In this document: piece after piece, positions 23,118-34,100 of the stretch
How the letters are laid out: each line of letters begins with the position of its first letter
How positions within the stretch are numbered: the stretch's first letter is position 1
Assembly (NCBI GenBank): GCA_964016885.1
Contig: OZ024741.1
Span: 414,300,081 to 414,364,080 of the forward strand
Length of the DNA: 64,000 nucleotides
Direction of reading: 5' to 3'
From: Eledone cirrhosa
Taxonomy: Eukaryota > Mollusca > Cephalopoda > Octopoda > Eledonidae
Made by a program: the position numbers and the translations under genes
The notes under the pieces: generated by a model
The model's input: only the letters and a program-made list of their open reading frames with translations
Told to the model about the DNA's origin: nothing
The model's database searches: none

Positions 23118-23380
23118 ATCAAGTATTATGCTGAAAACAACATATTTAAAATTAAACCAGTATTTGCACCTAGTTGATACTTCAAATGCCCCTATTAATT
23201 AATTTCACCTGCCCATTAAAGTCAAATTTGACCAAAAAAAATCAGGTAAAATTATATAATTGCAAATTATTGATATTTAAACATCTACTGACAAAATTTC
23301 AAGCCTGCACATAGAAAATTAAGAAAATTACAAACAAATAAAATTGATAACACTCTTGAATATAATTAACTGAAAATAAT
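23118..23380. other. Remaining piggyBac internal DNA
   Basis: AT-rich non-coding sequence between LINE and SINE with no recognisable transposase coding, ending in the left SINE target duplication (23362-23380). Confidence 0.5.
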
Positions 23381-23563
23381 TGTTTCTACTTTTGGCACAA
23401 GGCCAGTAATTATCCCAGTGCATTACTGGTACTTTATTTTATCGACCCCGTAAGGATGAAAGGCAAAGTTAACCTCGACGGGATTTGAACTCAGACCGTA
23501 ATGGGACGTAACTATGCTGGAAAACATTGCGTCCGACCCTCTACCGATACTGCCAATTCACCG
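23381..23563 (-). mobile_element. tRNA-derived SINE, 183 bp, perfect 19-bp target duplications
   Basis: On the minus strand the head has pol III promoter boxes: an A-box-like segment GGCAGTATCGGTAGAGGG (near 23554-23537) and the B box GAGTTCAAATCCC (23492-23480). The body has CTTTGCCTTTCATCCT, GGGGTCGATAAAATAAAGTA and ACTGGCCTTGTGCC, as in octopus and squid SINEs. ATAATTAACTGAAAATAAT is repeated exactly at 23362-23380 and 23564-23582, defining the ends. The perfect duplication suggests a fairly young insertion. Confidence 0.9.
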
Positions 23564-23634
23564 ATAATTAACTGAAAATAATGCGAACAGATAAGCATGA
23601 CATTTGAAAATTAATGCGAATGCTAAAGGGTTAA

Positions 23635-23974
23635 GTGTCTTTATCTTATTTTATAAACTATTTTATAGCATCTCTGCACATGAGCACACCATTTATGTAT
23701 AGATATAGATATATACATATATATATATAAGAAGCAAAGAAAATTTCAATGATATGAAAAATTTCCTGGTGGAAGTTCAGGTGTACTCTGGGTTGGTATC
23801 CAGTCTCAGGGTGAAAATCCAATCAGAAAATCCAACAAATTTTGAGAGGTCCACGTAAGCCTTGATATATATATATGTATGTAAAAGGTAAACAGAAATA
23901 ACAACACAATCGGTACAGTATATGGAAGGGATATATTAGGTTAACACTTGATATAACAGGAAGAGGGTCTTAAC
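23635..23974. other. Non-coding DNA and 3' end of a solo PLE-like fragment
   Basis: It contains TA runs at about 23706-23730 and 23864-23880. The part from about 23881 to 24100 is probably a minus-strand PLE end because of the hammerhead core at 23975. No gene is seen. Confidence 0.45.
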
Positions 23975-23999
23975 GTTTCGGACGCTAGTCCTTCATCAG
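23975..23999 (-). ncRNA. Hammerhead-ribozyme-like core, minus strand
   Basis: On the minus strand: CTGATGA (exact), A, perfect stem II GGAC/GTCC with TAGC loop, then GAAACG. This is the cleanest minimal core in the window. TA repeats lie about 95 bp further 3'. Stem I and the cleavage triplet were not identified. Confidence 0.6.
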
Positions 24000-24143
24000 A
24001 AGAAAGAATGAGAAATAAGATAGATTGAGGGGACGGGTGGGTTGGAATTGGAAAAAATGTCTTTAGATAAAAATAACAGGTCCTTCATGTTGACATCTCT
24101 TGCAAAACTGTTGGTGCTGGCGTTTTGTGTATGATTTATTTTA
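24000..24143. other. Solo PLE-like end, upstream part
   Basis: Non-coding sequence 5' of the hammerhead core on the minus strand, with no coding remnant. Confidence 0.4.
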
Positions 24144-24480
24144 TATCATCATCATCATCATCATCATTTTACGTCCGCTTTTCCCTGCTTGCAAGGGTGG
24201 GACGGGAACTGATCCTGGCTTGATTTCTACATCTGGATGTCATATCTAACACCAACCTCATTTACAGTGAGTGGTGGGTGCTTTTTTCCCTACACATCCA
24301 CTTTACAGTGGAATGATAGGGACCTCAGTCCCTATCATCTCATTTCTACAGCTGAGTAAACTGGAGCAATGTGAAATAAAGTGTCTTGCTCAAGGAAACA
24401 ACACATTACCCGGTCTGAGAATTGAACTCACAACCTTTCAATTGCAAGGCCTATGCTCTAACCACTAAACCATGTGCCTC
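24144..24480 (-). mobile_element. tRNA-derived SINE with a LINE-like 3' tail
   Basis: On the minus strand it starts near 24480 with an A-box region TGGTTTAGTGGTTAGAGC and a B box GAGTTCAATTCTC (24429-24417). A body follows with TTGAGCAAGACACTTTA and CACATTGCTCCAGTTTACTC. From about 24310 down to 24144 the tail is GTAAAGTGGATGTGTAGG, AAAGCACCCA, ACTGTAAATGAGGTTGGTGT and GCGGACGTAAAATGATGATG. That matches the 3' untranslated end of the LINEs at 13041-13277 and 22880-23117. A SINE sharing its tail with a resident LINE is the expected arrangement for LINE-driven mobilisation. Confidence 0.8.
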
Positions 24481-24481
24481 C

Positions 24482-24483
<2 letters not shown>

Positions 24484-24526
<43 letters not shown>

Positions 24527-24554
24527 CACACACACACACATATCTACATACATA

Positions 24555-24587
<33 letters not shown>

Positions 24588-24610
24588 CTACATATATATA
24601 TATATATACG
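24484..24610. repeat. TA/CA/CATA microsatellite
   Basis: TA, then CACA, then TACATA blocks, ending about 30 bp from the 3' splice-donor side of the unc79 exon at 24643. Confidence 0.9.
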
Positions 24611-24642
24611 TAGTCACAGTAAGGTATAGATGATAATCCTAC

Positions 24643-24766
24643 CTGAAGCCATTGTAGTGATTGTTCTTGAACATAAGCGCTGCCATCGTGGAACCTCTCA
24701 GACACAAAATGGTACATCCGTTCCAGTGTAAATGGCAAAGGACACATATCAATGTCAAATGCTTTG
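24643..24766 (-). CDS. unc79: unc79 exon (fourth visible), NALCN channel auxiliary subunit
   Basis: This 124-bp exon on the minus strand is bordered by TTTGTTTCACAG at its 5' side and CAG|GTAGGA at its 3' side. The first base completes an Asn codon split from the exon at 26936. It then reads KAFDIDMCPLPFTLERMY, HFVSERFHDGSAYVQEQS and LQWLQ, 41 codons with no stop. Animal UNC79 has the same signature, with FDIELCPLPF and VQEQALLWL directly after its MPEWLEAIRTEVP segment. UNC79 is a very large helical-repeat protein that, with UNC80, holds and regulates the NALCN sodium-leak channel in neurons. The next exon is not seen, so the following intron exceeds 24.6 kb or leaves the window. Confidence 0.85.
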
Positions 24767-25215
24767 CTGTGAAACAAATGAAATAACCAGAAGTAGACAA
24801 ATTTTAGGATTTATCAAAGTTGGGGAGGGGGTGGAATTAGAAGTGTTCAAATCCAATAACTTCATAAGTTGGACTGGAATACTTTTGGTTGTAGCACCAG
24901 CACTACTATCTGACAGGGTGGACTAAGTGCTTTTTGTTGTGTCATCAGTACTGCCACCTTACATGGAGGACTGCAAGTTTTTGTCATAGCACCAGTACAA
25001 CAATAGCAGATAAAAAATATTATATTTCTCTTTGTAATGTTTAAATCCCAACACAGAATCATTACAATATCAGATAAAACACCCTTAGATACAGAAAATA
25101 AGTGACCAGTAGCCACTACAGAGAAGTGACATCTGTATCTCTTGAATTCTAGCCAGATGTGTTAACCTTGACACCAAATGGTGGCTGACAACAGTTTCTG
25201 TCTAAATCACAATAG
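24767..25215 (-). other. unc79 intron, unique part
   Basis: The intron between the exons at 24766 and 26936 is 2,169 bp. This part is mostly single-copy, with loosely repeated AGCACCAGTAC-like blocks at about 24893, 24943 and 24986. No other gene is seen. Confidence 0.7.
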
Positions 25216-26452
25216 TTTGAGGGTCATGTCAGGCTTCTGTCTGCTACTGATCCCATGTAACCCAGTATGTTACTGGTACCATGTAACCCAATCTGCTACT
25301 AGTACCATGTAACCCAATCTGCTACTGGTACCATGTAACCCAATCTGCTACTGGTACTATGTAACCCAGTATATTACTGGTACCATATAACCCAATCTGC
25401 TACTGGTACCATGTAACGTAGTATATTACTGGTACCATGTAACCCAATCTGCGACTGGTACCATGTAACGTAGTATATTACTGGTACCATGTAACCCAAT
25501 CTGCGACTGGTACCATGTACCATAGTATATTACTGGTACCATGTAACCCAATCTGCGACTGGTACCATGTAACCCAATATATTACTGGTACCATGTAACC
25601 CAATCTGCTATTGGCACCATGTAACCCAATCTGCTACTGGTACCATGTAACCCAGTATATTACTGGTACCATGTAACCCAATCTGCTACTGGTACCATGT
25701 AACCCAGTATATTACTAGTACCATGTAATCCAATATATTACTGGTACCATGTAACCCAATCTGCTACTGGTACCATGTAACGTAGTATATTACTGGTACC
25801 ATGTAACCCAATCTGCTACTGGTACCATGTAACCCAATCTGCTACTGGTACTATGTAACCCAGTATATTACTGGTACCATGTAACCCAATCTGCTACTGG
25901 TACCATGTAACCCAATCTGCTACCCATGTAACCCAATCTGCTACTGGTACCATGTAACCCAATCTGCTACTGGTACCATGTAACCCAATCTGCTACTGGT
26001 ACCATGTAACCCAATCTGCGACTGGTACCATGTAACCCAATCTGCTACCCATGTAACCCAATCTGCTACTGGTACCATGTAACCCAATCTGCTACTGGTA
26101 CCATGTAACCCAATCTGCTACTGGTACCATGTAACCCAATCTGCTACCCATGTAACCCAATCTGCTACTGGTACCATGTAACCCAATCTGCTACTGGTAC
26201 CATGTAACCCAATCTGCTACTGGTACCATGTAACCCAATCTGCGACTGGTACCATGTAACCCAATCTGCTACCCATGTAACCCAATCTGCTACTGGTACC
26301 ATGTAACCCAATCTGCTACTGGTACCATGTAACCCAATCTGCTACTGGTACCATGTAACCCAATCTGCTACTGGTACCATGTAACCCAATCTGCGACTGG
26401 TACCATGTAACCCAATCTGCTACTGATACCATGTAATCCAGTATAACCTGCT
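25216..26452. repeat. 26-bp minisatellite in an unc79 intron
   Basis: About 45 copies of a 26-bp unit made of CTGCTACTGG, TACCATGTAA and CCCAAT. Variants have TATATTACTGG or GCGACTGG in place of the first block, and several shortened units (CTACCCATGTAAC) recur with a period of about 120-130 bp between 25,921 and 26,275, indicating higher-order structure. The array fills more than half of the intron. Confidence 0.93.
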
Positions 26453-26935
26453 TCATGGTCGAGTGGTCGGCAACTAAACTGACTCCCCAACAAGGTCCTG
26501 GTTTGGTGAGGAGAGGAAGTGGAACCGCAGCAGCATAAAAACAAGAGCTGTTAAAAGGGGTGGATGAACTCCTCAGAGTTAATGGTCATCCACCCCAACT
26601 ATGGGATAAATAGCCTCACCAACCTGTAACTGGTCAAGGGTGGTGATTACAGCTACACCCGCTGAAGACATGACCAAAACCAAACAGAAACTGATGGAGG
26701 TCAACCAGAGAGAGGTTCCTTCAAACAGGAGAAGGTTCTGGATTGGATTGGAGATAAATCAGGGAAGGGTTCCACCAACAGGGGTGAGAAGGCCCTGGAT
26801 TGTAGGTCAACCAGGGAGGGGTTCCTACTACAGGAGTGAGAACACCCTGGATTGGAGGTCAACCAGGGAGGGGTTCCACCAACAGGGGTCAGAAGGCCCT
26901 GGATTGGATTGATGAAAGAAACTGTTTGGACTCAC
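26453..26935. repeat. Intron end with a 52-bp tandem repeat
   Basis: From about 26700 to 26905 a unit of about 52 bp is repeated four times (GGTCAACCAGGGAGGGGTTC, CACCAACAGGGGTGAGAAGG, CCCTGGATTG). Before it, 26453-26640 is single-copy with a GGTGGATGA/TCATCCACC inverted pair. The repeat ends about 30 bp from the splice donor of the exon at 26936. Confidence 0.75.
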
Positions 26936-27024
26936 TTTAATAGGACTTTTAATTCATTCAATTCATCCAGAGGGACTTCAGTGCGAATAGCCTCAAGCCA
27001 GTAGGGCATTACGTAATCCCATAT
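26936..27024 (-). CDS. unc79: unc79 exon (third visible)
   Basis: This 89-bp minus-strand exon has acceptor TTTATTTGTAG at its 5' side and donor GTGAGT at its 3' side. It starts in phase 0 and encodes IWDYVMPYWLEAIRTEVP, then LDELNELKVLL, and ends with two bases of a split codon. The segment MPxWLEAIRTEVP is nearly identical to vertebrate UNC79, which I recall as ECIMPEWLEAIRTEVP, and it is the strongest single match in the gene. The reading phase joins exactly to both neighbouring exons. Confidence 0.88.
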
Positions 27025-27597
27025 CTACAAATAAAGATGGTGTTATTTCTGAGTTTCATCTTGACTAACAGATGTATTTACTGACAAACAGATGTATTTA
27101 CTGTCTAACAGATGTGTTTACTGACAAACAGATGTGTTTATGTCTAACAGATGTATTTACTGAGAAACAAATGTGTTTACTGTCTAACAGATGTATTTAC
27201 TGACAAACAGATATGTTTACTGTCTAAAAGATGTGTTTACTGTCTAACATATGTATTTACTGACTAATAAATGTGTTTACTGACTAACAAATGTGTTTAC
27301 TGACTAACAAATGTGTTTACTGACTAACAAATGTGTTTACTGACAAACAGATGTGTTTACTGTCTAACAGATGTGTTTACTGTCTAACAGATGTGTTTAC
27401 TGACAAACAGATGTGTTTACTGTCTAACAGATGTAATGGTAGTGGCAGTGTTATTATTATTGAGCTACCTCAAATGTAATGATGTCATAGCAGTATTAGT
27501 ATTAGTAGTGGTAGTGTCAATGTTAGTTGTAGTATTAATAGTGGCCGTGTCAATGTTAGTTGTAGTATTAATAGTGGTGTTAGTATTATTGACCTAC
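27025..27597. repeat. 573-bp unc79 intron filled by a 20-bp minisatellite
   Basis: From about 27060 to 27430 there are about 18 copies of a 20-bp unit, GTCTAACAGATGTGTTTACT or GACAAACAGATGTGTTTACT. From 27430 to 27590 follows GTA/TTA-rich DNA with duplicated AATGTTAGTTGTAGTATTAA and a duplicated GAGCTACCTCAAATGTAATG or GACCTACCTCAAATGTAATG pair (27461 and 27591). The second member of that pair overlaps the donor end of the next exon. Confidence 0.85.
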
Positions 27598-27685
27598 CTC
27601 AAATGTAATGATGTCATAGGGTACCAAACAAAAGAAACAGTTTAACCCTTCCTTTATCTGAGTTGTACGTGTTGTTATGGTGTCC
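27598..27685 (-). CDS. unc79: unc79 exon (second visible)
   Basis: This 88-bp minus-strand exon has acceptor TATTCTCTCTCCCAG and donor GAG|GTAGGT. The first base completes the Trp codon begun in the exon at 61963. It then reads DTITTRTTQIKEGLNCF and FCLVPYDIITFE, 29 codons ending in phase 0. It corresponds to the UNC79 segment with TQLKEGLNRILCLIPYNVI, with conserved TQ-KEGLN and C-L-PY. Its order and phase between the ARVGGYW exon and the MPYWLEAIR exon match the protein order. Confidence 0.88.
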
Positions 27686-27967
27686 CTGGGAGAGAGAATA
27701 CAGAAGAAACAGGAAAGAACTTTACAATATATGTCATCATCATCACAGTCATTGCCTCATCATCATCATCAACATCATTATCATCTTCAACATTATCATC
27801 ACCACCCCCTTTCCATGGGTCCTTTGTTAGAGCCCCAGAGATCAGCTGTTGCTCCAACTGGCCATGCCTTCATCAATCTTTCCCTGCACCAATATTATCC
27901 AACATGTTCACAAAACTAACAACCTTCATATATTCCACACAATTTAGAACACCTCAAATACCTTTAA
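27686..27967. other. Start of the 34-kb unc79 intron: CAT-rich and single-copy DNA
   Basis: CAT/CAA/TAT trinucleotide-rich DNA lies at about 27735-27805, then single-copy sequence up to the TTAA at 27964-27967. No gene is seen. Confidence 0.6.
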
Positions 27968-28192
27968 CCCTTTCATTACCATATTTCTAATGAAATACAC
28001 TATTTCAATTAATTAATGAAGACTTTTGAAGGATTTACTAAAATCATTAATTATTTCATTACTAAGATAAGTTAATCAAAGGTTCTTATATAAAATTATG
28101 TTGGAAGATTTTAATTTAAATTGGAAACCTTTAAAGTGGTGGGTTAATCCATAAAACCAGAGCTGGTTTTGACTGGGTTGGTAACTAAAGGG
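27968..28192. mobile_element. 225-bp TTAA-flanked MITE of piggyBac type
   Basis: TTAA at 27964-27967 and 28193-28196 flank a non-coding element whose ends are inverted repeats: CCCTTTCATTACCA on the left and, as reverse complement of the right end, CCCTTTAGTTACCA (12 of 14 identical). The CCCTTT start and TTAA targets match the piggyBac element at 21493-23630. It would be moved by a transposase in trans. Its right end is also the first unit of the adjoining satellite. Confidence 0.72.
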
Positions 28193-31100
28193 TTAACTTG
28201 TCTAGGTTGGTAACTAAAGGGTTAACTTGTCCGGGATGGTAACTAAAGGGTTAATTTGACTGGGTTGGTAACTAAAGGGTTAACTTGACCGGGTTGGTAA
28301 CTAAAGGGTTAACTTGACTGGGTTGGTAACTAAAGGGTTAACTTGACCGGGTTGGTAACTAAAGGGTTAACTTGACTGGGTTGGTAACTAAAGAGTTAAA
28401 TTGACTGGGTTGGTAACTAAAGGGGTAACTTGTCCGGGTTGGTAACTAAAGGGTTAACTTGACCGGGTTGGTAACTAAAGGGTTAACTTGACCGGGTTGG
28501 TAACTAAAGGGTTAACTTGGACAGGTTGGTAACTAAAGGGTTAACTTGACCGGGTTGGTAACTAAAGGGTTAACTTGACCGGGTTGGTAACTAAAGGGTT
28601 AACATGTCCAGGTTGGTAACTAAAGGGTTAACTTGACTGGGTTGGTAACTAAAGGGTTAACTTGCCCGGGTTGGTAACTAAAGGGTTAACTTGACTGGGT
28701 GGTAACTGAAGGGTTAAATTGACTGGGTTGGTAACTAAAGGGGTAACTTGTCCGGGTTGGTAACTAAAGGCTTAACTTGACCTGTTGGTAACTAAAGGGT
28801 TAACATGACCGGGTTGGTAATTAAAGGGTTAACTTGACCGGGCTGGTAACTAAAGGGTTGACTTGGCCAGGTTGGTAACTAAAGGGTTAACTTGGACAGG
28901 TTGGTAACTAAAGGGTTAACTTGGCCAGGTTGGTAACTAAAAGGTTAACTTGACCAGGTTGGTAACGAAAGGGTTAACTTGACAAGGTTGGTAACTAAAG
29001 GGGTAACTTGGCCGGGTTGATAACTAAAGGGTTAATTAGGCCAGGTTGGTAACTAAAGGGTTAACTTGGCCAGGTTGGTAACTAAAGGGTTAACTTGACC
29101 AGGTTGGTAACTAAAGGGTTAACTTGGCCAGGTTGGTAACTGAAGGGTTAACATGGCCAGGTTCGTAACTAAAGGGTTCACCTGGCCAGGTTGGTAACTA
29201 AAGGGGTAACTTGACCGGGTTGGTAACTAAAGGGTTAACTTAACCGGGTTAGTAACTAAAGGGTTAACTTCACCGGGTTGGTAACTAAAGGGTTAACTTG
29301 ACAAGGTTGGTAACTAAAGGGTTAACTTGGTCAGATTTGTAACTAAAGGGTTAACTTGACCAGGTTGGTAACTAAAGGGTTAACCTGACCGGGTTGGTAA
29401 CTAAAGGGTTAACTTGACCGGGTTGGTAACTAAAGGGTTAACTTGACCGGGTTGGTAACTAAAGGGTTAACTTGACCAGGTTGGTAACTAAAGGGTTAAC
29501 TTGACCAGGTTGGTAACTAAAGGGTTAACTTGGCCGGGTTGGTAACTAAAGGGTTAACTTGGCCAGGTTGGTAACTAAAGGGTTAACTTGACCGGGTTGG
29601 TGACTAAAGGGTTAACTTGGCCAGATTTGTAACTAAAGGGTTAACTTGAGCGGGTTGGTAACTAAAGGGTTAACTTGGTCGGGTTGGTAAATAAAGGGTT
29701 AATTTGACCGGGTTGTTAATTAAAGGGTTAACTTGACCAGGTTGGTAACTAAAGGGTTAACTTGACCGGGTTGGTAACTAAAGAGTTAACTTGGCCAGGT
29801 TGGTAACTAAAGGGTTAACTTGGCCAGGTTGGTAACTAGAGGGTTAACTTTGCCAGGTTGGTAACTAAAGGGTTAACTTGGCCAGGTTGGTAACTAAATG
29901 GTAACTTAGCCAGGTTGGTAACTAAAGGGTTAACTTGCACAGGTTGGTAACTAAAGGGTTAACTTGACCGGGTTGGTAACTAAAGATTTAACTTGACCGG
30001 GTTGGTAACTAAAGGGTTAACTTGTCCAGGTTGGTAACTAAAGGGTTAACTTGACCAGGTTGGTAACTAAAGGGTTAACTTTACCGGGTTGGTAACTAAA
30101 GGGTTAACTTGACTGGGTTGGTAACTAAAGGGGTAACTTGTCCGGGTTGGTAACTAAAGGGTTAACTTGACCAGGTTGGTAACTAAAGGGTTAACTTGAC
30201 TGGGTTGGTAACTAAAGGCTTAACTTGACCTGTTGGTAACTAAAGGGTTAACATGACCGGGTTGGTAACTAAAGGGTTAACTTGACCGGGTTGGTGACTA
30301 AAGGGTTAACTTGGACAGGTTGGTAACTAAAGGGTTAACTTGACCGGATTGGTAACTAAAGGGTTAACTTGACCGGATTGGTAACTAAAGGGTTAACTTG
30401 GCCAGGTTGGTAACTAAAGGGTTAACTTGTCCGGGTTGGTAACTATAGGGTTAACTTGACCAGGTTGGTAACTAAAGGGTTAACTTGGTTGGGTTGGTAA
30501 CTAAAGGGTTAACTTGACCGGGTTGGTAACTAAAGGGTTAATTTGACCAGGTTGGTAACGAAAGGGTTAACTTGACCGGGTTGGTAACGAAAGGGTTAAC
30601 TTGACCAGGTTGGTAACTAAAGGGTTAACTTGGCCAGGTTGGTAACTAAAGGGTAACTTGTCCGGGTTGGTAACTATAGGGTTAACTTGACCAGGTTGGT
30701 AACTAAAGGGTTAACTTGGTCGGGTTGGTAACTAAAGGGTTAATTGGTCGGGTTGGTAACTAAAGGTTTAACTTGACCGGGTTGGTAACTAAAGGGTTAA
30801 CTTGACCAGGTTGGTAACTAAAGGGTTAACTTGACCGGGTTGGTAACTAAAGGGTTAACTTGACCGGGTTGGTGACTAAAGGGTTAACTTGGCCAGGTTG
30901 GTAACTAACGGGTTAACTTGGCCAGGTTGGTAACTAAAGGGTTAACTTGGCCAGGTTGGTAACTAAAGGGTTAACTTGGTCAGGTTGGTAACTAAAGGGT
31001 TAACTTGGTCAAGTTGGTAACTAAAGGGTTAACTTGACCACGTTGGCAACTAAATGGTTAACTTGGCCGGGTTGGTAACTAAAGGGTTAACTTGACCGGG

Positions 31101-34100
31101 TTGGTAACTAAAGGGTTAACTTGGCCGGGTTGGTAACTAAAGGGTTAACTTGGGTCAGGTTGGTAACTAAAGGGTTAAATTGACCAGGTTGGTAACTAAA
31201 GGGTTAACTTGGCCAGGTTGGTAACTAAATGGTTAACATGACCAGGTTGGTAACTAAATGGTTAACTTGACCAGGTTGGTAACTAAAGGGTTAACTTGGC
31301 CAGGTTGGTAACTAAAGGGTTAACTTGGCCGGGTTGGTAACTAAAGGGTTAACTTGGCCGTGTTGGTAACTAAAGGGTTAACTTGGCCGGGTTGGTAACT
31401 AAAGGGTTAACTTGGCCGTGTTGGTAACTAAAGGGTTAACTTGGCCGGGTTGGTAACTAAAGGGTTAACTTGGTTGGGTTGGTAACTAAAGGGTTAACAT
31501 GGCCAGGTTGGTAACTAAAGGGTTAACTTGACTGCGTTGGTAACTAAAGGGTTAACTTGGCCAGGTTGGTAACTAAAGGGTTAACATGGCCAGGTTGGTA
31601 ACTAAAGGGTTAACATGGCCAGGTTGGTAACTAAAGGGTTAACTTGACCGGGTTGGTAACTAAAGGGTTAACTTGGCCGGGTTGGTAACTAAAGGGTTAA
31701 CTTGACCGGGTTGGTAACTAAAGGGTTAACTTGACCGGGTTGGTAACTAAAGGGTTACCTTGACCGGGTTGGTAACTAAAGGGTTACCTTGACCGGGTTG
31801 GTAACTAAAGGGTTAACTTGGCCGGGTTGGTAATTAAAGGGTTAACTTCACCGGGTTGGTAACTAAAGGGTTAACTTGGCCGGGTTGGTAACTAAAGGGT
31901 TAACTTGGCCAGGTTGGTAACTAAAGGTTTAACTTGGCCAGGTTGGTAACTAAAGGGTTAACTTGGCCAGGTTGGTAACTAAAGGGTTAACTTGGCCGGG
32001 TTGGTAACTAAAGGGTTAACTAGACCGGGTTGGTAACTAAAGGGTTAACTTGGCCGGGTTTGTAACTAAAGGGTTAACTTGGCCGGGTTGGTAATTAAAG
32101 GGTTAACTTCACCGGGTTGGTAACTAAAGGGTTAACTTGACCGGGTTGGTGACTAAAGGGTTAACTTGGCCAGGTTGGTAACTAACGGGTTAACTTGGCC
32201 AGGTTGGTAACTAAAGGGTTAACTTGGCCAGGTTGGTAACTAAAGGGTTAACTTGGTCAGGTTGGTAACTAAAGGGTTAACTTGGTCAAGTTGGTAACTA
32301 AAGGGTTAACTTGACCACGTTGGCAACTAAATGGTTAACTTGGCCAAGTTGGTAACGAAAGGGTTAAATTGACCAGGTTGGTAACTAAAGGGTTAACTTG
32401 GCCAGGTTGGTAACTAAATGGTTAACATGACCAGGTTGGTAACTAAATGGTTAACTTGACCAGGTTGGTAACTAAAGGGTTAACTTGGCCAGGTTGGTAA
32501 CTAAAGGGTTAACTTGGCCGGGTTGGTAACTAAAGGGTTAACTTGGCCGTGTTGGTAACTAAAGGGTTAACTTGGCCGTGTTGGTAACTAAAGGGTTAAC
32601 TTGGCCGGGTTGGTAACTAAAGGGTTAACTTGGTTGGGTTGGTAACTAAAGGGTTAACATGGCCAGGTTGGTAACTAAAGGGTTAACTTGACTGCGTTGG
32701 TAACTAAAGGGTTAACTTGGCCAGGTTGGTAACTAAAGGGTTAACATGGCCAGGTTGGTAACTAAAGGGTTAACATGGCCAGGTTGGTAACTAAAGGGTT
32801 AACTTGACCGGGTTGGTAACTAAAGGGTTAACTTGGCCGGGTTGGTAACTAAAGGGTTAACTTGACCGGGTTGGTAACTAAAGGGTTAACTTGACCGGGT
32901 TGGTAACTAAAGGGTTACCTTGACCGGGTTGGTAACTAAAGGGTTACCTTGACCGGGTTGGTAACTAAAGGGTTAACTTGGCCGGGTTGGTAATTAAAGG
33001 GTTAACTTCACCGGGTTGGTAACTAAAGGGTTAACTTGGCCGGGTTGGTAACTAAAGGGTTAACTTGGCCAGGTTGGTAACTAAAGGTTTAACTTGGCCA
33101 GGTTGGTAACTAAAGGGTTAACTTGGCCAGGTTGGTAACTAAAGGGTTAACTTGGCCGGGTTGGTAACTAAAGGGTTAACTAGACCGGGTTGGTAACTAA
33201 AGGGTTAACTTGGCCGGGTTTGTAACTAAAGGGTTAACTTGGCCGGGTTGGTAATTAAAGGGTTAACTTCACCGGGTTGGTAACTAAAGGGTTAACTTGG
33301 CCGGGTTGGTAACTAAAGGGTTAACTTGGCCAGGTTGGTAACTAAAGGGTTAACTTGGCCAGGTTGGTAACTAAAGGTTTAACTTGGCCAGGTTTGTAAC
33401 TAAAGGGTTAACTTGGCCAGGTTGGTAACTAAAGGGTTAACTTGGCCAGGTTGGTAACTAAAGGGTTAACTTGGCCAGGTTGGTAACTAAAGGTTTAACT
33501 TGGCAGGTTGGTAACTAAAGGGTTAACTTGGCCAGGTTGGTAACTAAAGGTTTAACTTGGCAGGTTGGTAACTAAAGGTTTAACTTGGCAGGTTGGTAAC
33601 TAAAGGGTTAACTTGGCCAGGTTGGTAACTAAAGGTTTAACTTGGCAGGTTGGTAACTAAAGGTTTAACTTGGCAGGTTGGTAACTAAAGGGTTAACTTG
33701 GCCAGGTTGGTAACTAAAGGTTTAACTTGGCAGGTTGGTAACTAAAGGTTTAACTTGGCCAGGTTGGTAACTAAAGGTTTAACTTGGCCAGGTTGGTAAC
33801 TAAAGGTTTAACTTGGCAGGTTGGTAACTAAAGGGTTAACTTGGCCAGGTTGGTAACTAAAGGTTTAACTTGGCAGGTTGGTAACTAAAGGGTTAACTTG
33901 GCCAGGTTGGTAACTAAAGGTTTAACTTGGCAGGTTGGTAACTAAAGGTTTAACTTGGCCAGGTTGGTAACTAAAGGTTTAACTTGGCCAGGTTGGTAAC
34001 TAAAGGGTTAACTTGGCCAGGTTGGTAACTAAAGGTTTAACTTGGCAGGTTGGTAACTACAGGTTTAACTTGGCAGGTTGGTAACTAAAGGTTTAACTTG

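Larger units (their letters stand above)
21489..23634 (+). mobile_element. piggyBac-type DNA transposon, deleted, with nested LINE and SINE
   Basis: TTAA target copies at 21489-21492 and 23631-23634 flank terminal inverted repeats that begin CCCTTTAG (21493-21500) and end CTAAAGGG (23623-23630). Inside is a piggyBac transposase N terminus, then a LINE (22267-23117), then a SINE (23381-23563). After removing the two insertions only about 1.1 kb remains, too little for a full transposase of about 550 residues, so the element is also internally deleted and non-autonomous. Confidence 0.85.

Noticed and set aside
23533..23563. A functional tRNA gene on the minus strand
   Set aside because: The A and B boxes are there, but the molecule cannot fold as a full tRNA and is bounded by perfect target duplications; it is the head of a SINE. 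The same applies to the head at about 24417-24480.
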